From CAZILN01 sp964540005 (lineage in GTDB: Bacteria; Bacteroidota; Bacteroidia; Bacteroidales; SM23-62), in contig CAZILN010000054.1 in the NCBI GenBank assembly GCA_964540005.1, positions 1 through 21,681 of the forward strand: a stretch of DNA of 21,681 bases, in the 5' to 3' direction. A model generated the notes under the pieces. The model ran no database searches. It was not told the origin of the DNA and saw nothing but the letters and a program-made list of their open reading frames with translations. This document shows positions 1-5,677 of the stretch, piece after piece (the stretch's first letter is position 1; each line of letters begins with the position of its first letter). A program made the position numbers and the translations under genes.

Positions 1-908
1 AGATCCTCATCAATTCCAATAATCTTACCATATCCCTCGCAGGAAGGACAGGCTCCCAGAGGGTTATTAAAACTGAAAAGATGGACATCGGGCTCAATGA
101 ATTTAATACCATCCGCTTCAAAACGGTCTGAAAAAAGGCAATCGCTGTAACCTTCATTGCCATAGACCCTTATGATGCATTCACCTTTGCCAAGACTGAA
201 GGCAGTCTGGACAGAATCTGCGTAACGGGCATGTGAATCTTCATCCTCCTGCACGCTGATCCGGTCAATAAGGATGTTCACCGATCCGGCCAGATCCTGA
301 TGATCTGAGCTATGAATGATATCTTCAATTTTAAATAACTCATCTTCCTTTTCCATCCGGGTAATACCCTGCTTCAGCAATAATTCCAGTTGTCCGGGTA
401 TACCATTCTTCTCATTGAACTTAAAGGGCGCTATAATCATGATCCTGTATCCCACTCCCCGGGACACTATATAAGCTACAACATCACCGACAGAATGTTT
501 CTTTACCCTGGTCCCTGAAACAGGGGAATAGGTCTTGCCAATCCTGGCATACAGAAGCTTAAGATAATCGTATATCTCAGTTGAGGTTCCGACTGTGGAG
601 CGTGGATTCCGGGTATTTACCTTTTGCTCTATGGCAATGGCAGGCGGTATCCCATGGATAAAGTCCACCTCGGGCTTGTTAATGCGGCCTAAAAACTGTC
701 TGGCATAGGAAGAAAGGCTTTCAACATACCTGCGCTGACCTTCGGCATACAGGGTGTCAAATGCCAGAGATGATTTCCCGGATCCGGATAAACCGGTAAT
801 CACTATGAATTTATTACGGGGAATGCGGACTTCAACGTTTTTCAGGTTGTGAACCCTGGCCCCCTTAATATGTATGTATTTTTTTACAGGATCTTGCTTC
901 TCTGGCAT
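1..908 (-). CDS. uvrA: UvrABC excinuclease subunit A, N-terminal part (cut by window edge)
   Basis: UvrA is the ATP-dependent damage-recognition subunit of nucleotide excision repair; it loads UvrB at lesions. The translation starts at an ATG at 908 (MPEKQDPVKKYIHIKGARVH) and stays open to the window edge, giving 302 codons, about a third of a usual 940-residue UvrA. Seen directly: the first Walker A, GLSGSGKSS, at residues 39-47; the following YAEGQRRYVESLSSYARQF stretch and the IAIEQK...RSTVGTSTEIYDYLKLLYAR segment, both near-invariant in UvrA; and the first pair of zinc-module cysteines, CPSC, at 287-290. The signature motif, second ATPase half and stop lie beyond position 1. The gene is divergent from an ECF sigma factor across about 185 bases that contain two inverted repeats. 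The family assignment is certain from these motifs. Confidence 0.97.
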   Translation of the reverse strand, partial: MPEKQDPVKKYIHIKGARVHNLKNVEVRIPRNKFIVITGLSGSGKSSLAFDTLYAEGQRRYVESLSSYARQFLGRINKPEVDFIHGIPPAIAIEQKVNTRNPRSTVGTSTEIYDYLKLLYARIGKTYSPVSGTRVKKHSVGDVVAYIVSRGVGYRIMIIAPFKFNEKNGIPGQLELLLKQGITRMEKEDELFKIEDIIHSSDHQDLAGSVNILIDRISVQEDEDSHARYADSVQTAFSLGKGECIIRVYGNEGYSDCLFSDRFEADGIKFIEPDVHLFSFNNPLGACPSCEGYGKIIGIDED

Positions 909-931
909 AAAAATTGCATGTTATTTAATAG

Positions 932-951
932 GAGTTAACAATTTTTAACTC
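932..951. promoter_or_regulatory. Inverted repeat upstream of uvrA, possible operator
   Basis: A perfect 7-bp inverted repeat, GAGTTAA and TTAACTC, is separated by 6 bases. It lies 24-43 bases upstream of the uvrA start, where a promoter would be expected. The geometry (20 bp, two-fold symmetric) suits a dimeric repressor or activator. No known regulator could be assigned and the AT-richness makes a chance match possible. Confidence 0.3.
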
Positions 952-1001
952 AAATTCAAAAGTAATATTTTTTGATATAAGGAGAATTTTAACTTATTTG
1001 C

Positions 1002-1022
1002 ATCGTTTATATACTAAACGAT
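1002..1022. promoter_or_regulatory. Inverted repeat upstream of the sigma factor, possible operator
   Basis: A perfect 7-bp inverted repeat, ATCGTTT and AAACGAT, has a 7-base spacer. It sits between uvrA and the sigma factor, about 70-90 bases before the likely sigma start at 1095. It differs in sequence from the repeat at 932-951, so the two would be sites for different proteins if they are real. Operator function is inference from symmetry and position only. Confidence 0.3.
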
Positions 1023-1051
1023 TTCAAAACAAACAATCGGAGGACTGCTTA

Positions 1052-1081
1052 TTGACCCATATCTACCTTGTCTCATCTTAA
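1052..1081 (+). other. Possible 9-codon leader ORF ahead of the sigma factor
   Basis: A TTG at 1052 is preceded by GGAGGA at 1039-1044 with a 7-base spacing. It opens a reading frame of nine codons (MTHIYLVSS) ending in TAA at 1079-1081. That stop directly abuts the Shine-Dalgarno AAGGAGGT (1083-1090) of the sigma-factor start. The layout is what translational coupling through a leader peptide would look like. The frame is very short and uses a TTG, so chance is a serious alternative. Confidence 0.25.
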
Positions 1082-1094
1082 AAAGGAGGTAGTT

Positions 1095-1685
1095 TTGAAA
1101 TCAACCAATTACACTGATCAGGACCTGGTTAAGCGTTTCCTGGATGGAGACCAGGGAAGTATTGAAATACTGATTAACCGGCACAAGAACAAAGTATTCA
1201 CCTATATCAGCATACTGGTAAAAAATCAGCAGCTGGCTGAAGACGTTTTCCAGGATACCTTTATTAAAGTCGTCAAATCACTCCACAGCGGGAAATACAA
1301 GGATAACGGGAAATTTGTCTCCTGGGTGATCCGTATTGCCCACAACCTGATAATAGACCATTTCAGGAAGGAAAAACAGCTGAATACCTGTCTGAATGAG
1401 GACTATGAGACGGACATATTCAATTCAAAGAAACTCTCCGAAGAAAACATCGAGGATATACTCATTAAAGACCAGATATTGAATGATGTCAGGTCCCTGA
1501 TTGAAGAATTACCGGAAGACCAGAAACAGGTAATTCTTCTGCGACACTATGGGGGACTTAGTTTCAAGGAAATAGCGGAACAAACCCATGTCAGTATCAA
1601 TACGGCATTAGGCAGGATGCGTTATGCCCTGATCAATATGAGAAAACTCATTGAAGAAAAAAATATCAGCCTGACAAGGATCTGA
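1095..1685 (+). CDS. RNA polymerase sigma factor, ECF (sigma-70 family)
   Basis: This 196-residue protein is a two-domain extracytoplasmic-function-type sigma factor. Region 2 spans roughly residues 6-85 and includes the core-binding and -10-recognition signature AEDVFQDTFIKVVKSL, then GKFVSWVIRIAHNLIIDHFRKEKQ. Region 4 spans about 130-190, LPEDQKQVILLRHYGGLSFKEIAE followed by the helix-turn-helix VSINTALGRMRYALINMRK. The linker (about 95-125) is acidic. This ending is characteristic of a sigma subfamily widespread in Bacteroidales. The chosen start is the TTG at 1095 because AAGGAGGT lies 4 bases before it; the in-frame TTG at 1068 has no close ribosome-binding site and would add nine residues. 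No large anti-sigma gene follows; a 64-residue acidic protein does. The regulon cannot be read from the sequence. Confidence 0.93.
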   Translation: MKSTNYTDQDLVKRFLDGDQGSIEILINRHKNKVFTYISILVKNQQLAEDVFQDTFIKVVKSLHSGKYKDNGKFVSWVIRIAHNLIIDHFRKEKQLNTCLNEDYETDIFNSKKLSEENIEDILIKDQILNDVRSLIEELPEDQKQVILLRHYGGLSFKEIAEQTHVSINTALGRMRYALINMRKLIEEKNISLTRI

Positions 1686-1784
1686 TCCGTGAGAATTAAT
1701 AAGATCAAATATAAATACACAGCCTCTCATACTATTCCGAAAATTGATACGTTTCTAACATATATTTCACACTAAACATTGCCT

Positions 1785-1979
1785 ATGGTGAAAATCTCTA
1801 CCCTGTTCTACGTATTGGACGATATTGAAGGGAGGAGTGCTAAGGTTTTTAATCTGGATGACTACCAGGAAGACGAAGAGACAGAGTTCACTGACATATG
1901 GGAAATGCTCGACAGGCTGCAGATTGAAGTCGATCAACAGCTTGTTGACAGGCTCATGAAACTCCTGCCGCAGATGTAG
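1785..1979 (+). CDS. Small acidic protein downstream of the sigma factor
   Basis: This 64-residue protein starts at an ATG (MVKISTLFYVLDD); an in-frame TTG two codons upstream is less likely. It has no membrane segment or signal peptide. The centre is strongly acidic (FNLDDYQEDEETEFTDIWEM), and the C-terminal part (DRLQIEVDQQLVDRLMKLLPQM) is predicted helical and amphipathic. It lies 99 bases after the sigma stop, on the same strand, and is closed by a strong terminator, so it could share the sigma transcript or have its own promoter. Position and size would suit a sigma-factor partner, but no recognised anti-sigma motif such as the zinc HxxxCxxC is present. I do not recognise the family with certainty. 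Confidence 0.6.
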   Translation: MVKISTLFYVLDDIEGRSAKVFNLDDYQEDEETEFTDIWEMLDRLQIEVDQQLVDRLMKLLPQM

Positions 1980-2020
1980 CAATCCTTGCCTTCAACCCAC
2001 GTATGAACGTTGAAACTGTT

Positions 2021-2049
2021 AACGCCGGTGAATAACCGGCGTTTTTTTT
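2021..2049 (+). terminator. Rho-independent terminator after the sigma operon
   Basis: A perfect 9-bp stem, AACGCCGGT and ACCGGCGTT, has a 5-base loop (GAATA) and is followed by six further T residues. It lies 41 bases after the stop of the 64-residue ORF, on the same strand. Confidence 0.92.
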
Positions 2050-2104
2050 ATCCCCGATGATGTTCCTTCCAATAATATTGATTAAAACAGAAATAGTGTT
2101 TCAG

Positions 2105-2144
2105 TATATTATAATTACTGCTACAATGCTTGTGTGCTGATGTC
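2105..2144 (+). repeat. Degenerate first copy of the intergenic repeat
   Basis: This copy shares the left arm TATATTATAA and the core GCTACAATGCTT with the next copy, 43 bases downstream. It then diverges (GTGTGCTGATGTC) and has no right arm, so it looks like a decayed or truncated unit. Confidence 0.5.
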
Positions 2145-2207
2145 CAATATATTATAAATACCGCTACAATGCTTACGCAGTGTCAGGCAGGTATTTATAA
2201 TATATTG
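2145..2207 (+). repeat. Complete palindromic repeat unit with 18-bp inverted arms
   Basis: The left arm CAATATATTATAAATACC (2145-2162) and right arm GGTATTTATAATATATTG (2190-2207) are exact reverse complements. They enclose a 27-base core that starts GCTACAATGCTTACGCAG. The 47-bp segment at 2157-2203 recurs exactly at 2224-2270. The form, short with long terminal inverted repeats and no coding capacity, resembles a MITE-like or REP-like dispersed unit. It could form a long hairpin, but there is no T-tract, so it is not a standard terminator. Confidence 0.75.
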
Positions 2208-2223
2208 AATGAAATGAAAGAGT

Positions 2224-2270
2224 AATACCGCTACAATGCTTACGCAGTGTCAGGCAGGTATTTATAATAT
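2224..2270 (+). repeat. Third repeat copy, exact 47-bp match
   Basis: This is identical over 47 bp (AATACCGCTACAATGC...TTTATAATAT) to 2157-2203, with a period of 67 bases and a 20-base unrelated spacer at 2204-2223. The left arm is only 6 bp here (AATACC), so it is a 5'-truncated unit compared with the middle copy. Confidence 0.8.
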
Positions 2271-2630
2271 CCTGAAAACAATTTATCAGGTACTGTTTAA
2301 TCAAAATACGTACTCTTACATAACCAGGATAAAAAAAACGCCGGGTGGGAGTTCGGTAGGGTTATGGGGATTCAGGTATCCGCTGAAAACATCCGAGCTG
2401 GGATATGAGTCTGGATGGGAAGGAATGCGTTGTATGATTTGGTTTACAACATATCATTTTCCTCCAGCCATATCCTGACCCTTTCATGCTCTGCCTCGTA
2501 TTTAGTTTCTGATCCTTTTACAATCTCTTTGAATCGTTCCTCTTCGCGGATGCTTTCAAACAAGGGATCCTGCCGGTTTAGCATCAAAATTATTTGGTAG
2601 ATCTGCCAATCACTGTTGCTAAATTGACTC

Positions 2631-2653
2631 TCCTCGCAGCAGAGCTGCGAGGA
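2631..2653. repeat. GC-rich hairpin 1 inside the broken gene
   Basis: A perfect 10-bp stem, TCCTCGCAGC and GCTGCGAGGA, has a 3-base loop (AGA on the plus strand). There is no T-run on either side, so it is not a terminator. It shares the core GC-AGA-GC with hairpin 2, which lies 33 bases away in the opposite orientation. Confidence 0.75.
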
Positions 2654-2686
2654 ATCATCGATTAATTGTATATTTTCATTTGTGCT

Positions 2687-2719
2687 CGCTAACCCCGAAG
2701 CTCTGCTTCGGGGTTAGCG
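2687..2719. repeat. GC-rich hairpin 2 inside the broken gene
   Basis: A perfect 15-bp stem (CGCTAACCCCGAAGC and its complement) has a 3-base loop (TCT on the plus strand). Read on the minus strand it supplies the in-frame TAA that truncates the third coding segment. The core is GC-TCT-GC, the reverse complement of the hairpin 1 core. The hexamer GCTCGC occurs on both sides (2684-2689 and 2719-2724), overlapping the stem ends. Confidence 0.8.
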
Positions 2720-3175
2720 CTCGCGTAATTCAATTAAATGTTTGTATGCCGATTCCTTATCACCCAGGAAGGCATAAATCCCGGCCAGGTCGAAATGAGC
2801 CAAACCTCGACCATAACTATCCTTAAATTCGATAGTTTCATTACAATAATTGATCATTCTGGTAAAATAATCCATGGCTTCTTCCTCCCTGCCGAGCTTC
2901 CAGGTATCTCATTAAATACATGCTCTGATTCCCGATTTGTAAAATGTAATCTAAATTAGTTGAGTCCGAGTCATACCTGGTTCTCGATAAATTATAAGCT
3001 GTTTCAATACTCACTTGAAATAACTCATTCCCTGATAGGATTTGATAATACGAAATTGAATCACCACTAAATGTGGCTAATTCATTGGCATAATACTCTG
3101 CTTTATCTGAAAAACCAATAAACCAGTATGTAAAGGCTAAATCATGCAATATGATGGGCATAAAGGAACCATGCT

Positions 3176-4330
3176 CTATACTTGCAGCTTTATGAAGATG
3201 TGATAATGTTCTTCAGCTTTGACTAGTGCATTTGTATCGTTATTATCCAGTTGGTACCTGATGTATTCTTCCCTGCCATTAAGGAAAAAATCATAGGCTG
3301 TAAGACTAGGTGTTCTTGTTTTGTCAATAAGTTGTTTTTCCTCTGCAGTTATAATTGCTTTTATTTCATTAGCAACGGATTGTGCTATTTGGCTCTGTAT
3401 GTCAAAAATTTGTTTTACATCTATAATATCCTCCCTGTAGGTAGTCTCCCAAATATGATCCTCATGTTCCGGCATGATTAATTGTACATGAATTTTTACC
3501 TGGTTTCCAATTCGTTGAGCGGTTCCTTCCAGAACATAAGTCACTTCCAATTCATTTGCAATGTCATTAGTTGTATATTGGATGTCCCGGTATTTCTCAA
3601 CCGAGCCTCTTGACAACACCCTCAGGTCAGCAATTTTAGCCAGGTTATTTCTTATATCCTCTGTCATACCGTTCACAAAAAATTCATTTTCCTGCTCTGT
3701 ACTTTCATTCCAGAAGGGCCTGACAGCGATGGATTTATCCAGTTCTTCGATTTGCTTTTCTCGGCCTACGATCTTGAATACGAAAAGTGCCACAACAACT
3801 ATTGCCACAACCAGGGCAGATCCGGCAAGCAGCAGTATTAACTTTCTCTTTGGTTTTTGGATAAGTGTTTTCGACTCGTCAGGCCTATGAAGTACTTCTG
3901 TTACTGCTTCTGGGTGAGTTTCATTGGTGGCCTGAGCATCCTTATACTTCAGGTACCATTTGAGAATTGTTGTCAGGTTTATCAAAACGGATCGCACCTG
4001 CTCCGGATCAAACTCTTTAGGATGGGCACCATAAGCCGATAAGCTATTCAGGTTCAACATCGAGGTGATGATGTTGGCAGGGACCTCCTCTTCCTTATTC
4101 AGTTTGTCTATTACACCCTTGAGGGGTTCAGTGCCCCTTGGCCGTCCGAGTTCACATTTACAAAGATCAGTTACAATCACTTCTAAACACCTTCTGGAAT
4201 AAAGCATGACAACATTAGGGTCATCTGTCTTTACCAACTTGTCCAGCTCTTTTTCCAGTTCAGGGCGTTTCCTGAGAAAAGACTCAAAAAGAGTCGTAAG
4301 TTCTTTAATTTCTGTGGACCAGATTGCCAT
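3176..4330 (-). CDS. Surviving 5' ORF of the HEPN-TM-TolB-TPR protein
   Basis: This frame encodes 384 residues from the ATG at 4330; an upstream in-frame ATG at 4399 would add 23 poorly fitting residues. Residues 1-130 resemble the HEPN-fold DUF4145 family (SRRCLEVIVTDLCKCELG, then LNSLSAYGAHPKEFDPE and a closing LKWYLKY). A lysine-rich stretch leads to one membrane helix at about 164-187 (LILLLAGSALVVAIVVVALF). Residues 198-330 match the TolB/FlgO-like domain found in TPR-bearing cyclase-type and signalling proteins (KSIAVRPFWNES, FFVNGMTEDIRNNLAKI, LEGTAQRIGNQVKIHVQL). The frame breaks just after the first TPR begins, ending IFIKLQV and stop. If translated, the product would be cytoplasmic N-terminally and periplasmic C-terminally but would lack its TPRs. 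The domain calls are from memory of family patterns. Confidence 0.6.
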   Translation of the reverse strand: MAIWSTEIKELTTLFESFLRKRPELEKELDKLVKTDDPNVVMLYSRRCLEVIVTDLCKCELGRPRGTEPLKGVIDKLNKEEEVPANIITSMLNLNSLSAYGAHPKEFDPEQVRSVLINLTTILKWYLKYKDAQATNETHPEAVTEVLHRPDESKTLIQKPKRKLILLLAGSALVVAIVVVALFVFKIVGREKQIEELDKSIAVRPFWNESTEQENEFFVNGMTEDIRNNLAKIADLRVLSRGSVEKYRDIQYTTNDIANELEVTYVLEGTAQRIGNQVKIHVQLIMPEHEDHIWETTYREDIIDVKQIFDIQSQIAQSVANEIKAIITAEEKQLIDKTRTPSLTAYDFFLNGREEYIRYQLDNNDTNALVKAEEHYHIFIKLQV

Positions 4331-4421
4331 GGTAATTGAAAAGTATGGCAATTTGATAATTAAAAAATATACCGTATTTTTAATATAGTTTGAAATCAAT
4401 TATTTTAATAATTCATTCAAT

Positions 4422-4676
4422 ATGGCAAAAGAAAACATCGAAAATCTCAGTTCTGAAAAACTGAAAAAAAGGAGATTATTCGCATCAATATTAGCCGGGA
4501 TTTGTTTTGGCGTCTTTATCGTGGAAATTGTAGTGATGATTATTCTGTTGGTTAAAGGAAAACAGGAAAACATTTTGACATTGCTTCCAGGATTTGTCCT
4601 TCTTTTCTTTGCAATATATATGTATATTGGGGTAAAGAAAATCAATAAAGAACTTAAAGGAAGAGAAGACAATTAA
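4422..4676 (+). CDS. Small two-helix membrane protein of unknown function
   Basis: This 84-residue protein (MAKENIENLSSEKLKKRRLF) has a charged N-terminus, two hydrophobic helices at about 21-45 (ASILAGICFGVFIVEIVVMI) and 50-70 (ILTLLPGFVLLFFAIYMYIG), and a lysine-rich C-tail (VKKINKELKGREDN). Both ends are positively charged, so N-in/C-in topology is most likely. It is divergent from the broken HEPN/TolB/TPR gene, with 91 bases between the starts, so the two may have shared a promoter region. I recognise no named family. The pattern of SSEKLKKR followed by two helices is a common form among small Bacteroidota membrane proteins. Confidence 0.75.
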   Translation: MAKENIENLSSEKLKKRRLFASILAGICFGVFIVEIVVMIILLVKGKQENILTLLPGFVLLFFAIYMYIGVKKINKELKGREDN

Positions 4677-4681
4677 GGGAC

Positions 4682-4709
4682 AAAAAACCTTAGATGATTA
4701 TCTCAGGTT
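4682..4709 (-). terminator. Rho-independent terminator of the tpiA-rsmE gene block
   Basis: On the minus strand a 10-bp stem with one mismatch (AACCTGAGAT and ATCTAAGGTT, loop AATC) runs into a T-tract (six T in total counting the stem end). It lies 28 bases after the stop of the 78-residue ORF. It could also act weakly on the convergent two-helix gene. Confidence 0.6.
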
Positions 4710-4737
4710 CTTATGATACAAATTGCTAATTAATTAC

Positions 4738-4974
4738 CTATTCAGTTTTAAGCCAACCTGAAACATCCTCAACTGTTACTGTTACGATTTCAAGTTTGTA
4801 TTTTTTGCGGTAGCCCATCATTTCCTGGTGGAGTTTACCAGGTTTTTCAACTGCTTTCAGTTTTTCAATAGTGGTATATCCAAGCGCCTTAAGTGGCTCT
4901 ACCCACTCCTTTGGAACCCCAAGGGCAACAAAGGCTTCATCTGAATCTACCACCTCTTGCTTCTCAGGCTTCAT
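4738..4974 (-). CDS. 78-residue helix-hairpin-helix-like protein, possible nucleic-acid binder
   Basis: The ATG at 4974 lies inside the end of rsmE, overlapping it by 11 bases in another frame, so it is probably translationally coupled. The sequence is a compact helical module: DEAFVALGVPKEWVEPLKALGYTT reads like a helix-hairpin-helix with a G-Y-T-T turn, then IEKLKAVEKPGKLHQEMMGY, RKKYKLEI and a closing VEDVSGWLKTE helix. From memory it resembles the C-terminal extension found on lysyl-tRNA synthetases of Bacteroidales, here as a free-standing gene; I could not confirm this by alignment. The basic RKKYK stretch and coupling to an rRNA methyltransferase suggest an RNA-related role, which is inference. 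It is the last gene before a terminator. Confidence 0.7.
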   Translation of the reverse strand: MKPEKQEVVDSDEAFVALGVPKEWVEPLKALGYTTIEKLKAVEKPGKLHQEMMGYRKKYKLEIVTVTVEDVSGWLKTE

Positions 4975-5677
4975 TTGCGGAAAAGATGTGGCTGATCCGG
5001 GCGCAGGCCACTATGCCGGCGGTTTCTGTTCGAAGCACAAAATCACTCAGGCTTAACTCCTTGTATGCATGCTCTTTTGCCAGCCCAACTTCCTGCAGTG
5101 TGAAATCCCCTTCCGGTCCGATAAGAATACAGATCTCATTTGAGGATATATGCTCCTGGTCCAGGGTGATCATATTTCCTTCATTACAATGAGCAATAAA
5201 TCTGTCAGGGTGAGAATGGGATCCCAAAAAATCCTTAAATCCTCTTATGGCGTTCAGTCCGGGGAGCCAGGCGCGATGTGACTGTTTCATGGCTGATAAG
5301 AGGATTTTTTCTACCCTTGATGTCCTGACAGAGTCCCTCTCAGAACGTTCACAAATGAGTGGTGTAATCTCTGATACCCCGATCTCGGTTGCCTTCTCAA
5401 GAAACCATTCAAACCTATCATGACTCTTTGGGGGAGCAATAGCCACATGCAGATGATACTTCATCCTGCCATAGTCTTCCTGCCTGCTCTTTATTTCAGC
5501 CTGAACCTGTTTGGGATCAGCCCTGAGGATCTCACACTCAGCCAGCAGTCCCTTCCCGTCAACAATTTGCAGGAAATCCCCCCGGTCCATGCGAAGTACC
5601 CTGGTACAGTGCCTGGATTCGTTTTCATCCAGGATGGCAATATTGTCCCTGATAATATTGCAGTAAAAAATATTCAC
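4964..5677 (-). CDS. rsmE: 16S rRNA (uracil(1498)-N3)-methyltransferase
   Basis: RsmE uses S-adenosylmethionine to methylate N3 of U1498 in 16S rRNA within the assembled 30S subunit. The 237-residue product has the usual length. An N-terminal PUA-like domain covers about 1-70 (ENESRHCTRVLRMDRGDFLQ). The SPOUT domain follows, with KATEIGVSEITPLICERSE (about 95-113), the SAM-binding knot loop GPEGDF at 187-192 and LRTETA at 215-220. The start is a GTG at 5677 that overlaps the TGA of the upstream 1500-residue gene (GTGA), indicating translational coupling. The downstream small gene also overlaps its 3' end. Confidence 0.96.
   Translation of the reverse strand: MNIFYCNIIRDNIAILDENESRHCTRVLRMDRGDFLQIVDGKGLLAECEILRADPKQVQAEIKSRQEDYGRMKYHLHVAIAPPKSHDRFEWFLEKATEIGVSEITPLICERSERDSVRTSRVEKILLSAMKQSHRAWLPGLNAIRGFKDFLGSHSHPDRFIAHCNEGNMITLDQEHISSNEICILIGPEGDFTLQEVGLAKEHAYKELSLSDFVLRTETAGIVACARISHIFSANEA

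Larger units (their letters stand above)
1980..2443. other. Intergenic region without a gene; terminator and repeats
   Basis: Besides the terminator and the 2105-2270 repeats, this stretch shows no credible coding sequence. The open frame running through 2236-2478 on the plus strand begins inside a repeat copy and overlaps the 3' end of the broken gene, so it is not counted. From 2271 to 2443 I see only low-complexity runs (an A-run near 2331) and no gene, tRNA or clear promoter. Confidence 0.6.
2444..4330 (-). pseudogene. Broken HEPN-like / TolB-like / TPR membrane protein gene
   Basis: The recognisable protein runs from an ATG at 4330 to a TAA at 2444 but changes frame twice and contains a stop. 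Segment 1 (4330 to about 3210) encodes the N-terminal domains up to the first TPR residues NALVKAEE. One missing base near 3200-3220 shifts the frame; segment 2 continues the TPRs (HKAASIEHGSF, then HDLAFTYWFIGFSDKAEYY) to YLMRY near 2890. One extra base restores the first frame; segment 3 reads WKLGREEEAMDYFTRMINY and GRGLAHFDLAGIYAFLGDK. A TAA at 2714-2716, inside a GC-rich hairpin, then stops it. Beyond the hairpins the same frame resumes with the family C-terminus (RQDPLFESIREEERF, then YEAEHERVRIWLEEN). Three independent lesions argue against a single sequencing error. Confidence 0.82.

Noticed and set aside
1767..1982. 71-residue minus-strand ORF
   Set aside because: It is antisense to the small acidic gene, which has the better start, orientation and a terminator behind it.
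2105..2270. CRISPR-like array
   Set aside because: There are only two exact copies plus one degenerate copy, the spacing is unequal (43 and 67), the single clean spacer is 20 bases, and no cas gene is nearby.
2236..2478. 80-residue plus-strand ORF
   Set aside because: It begins inside a repeat copy, overlaps the antisense 3' end of the TPR gene and has no protein-like pattern.
2631..2719. Hairpins as rho-independent terminators
   Set aside because: No T-tract follows either stem on either strand, and they lie inside a coding frame.
3561..3890. 109-residue plus-strand ORF
   Set aside because: It is a shadow of the TolB-like domain and membrane helix on the minus strand.
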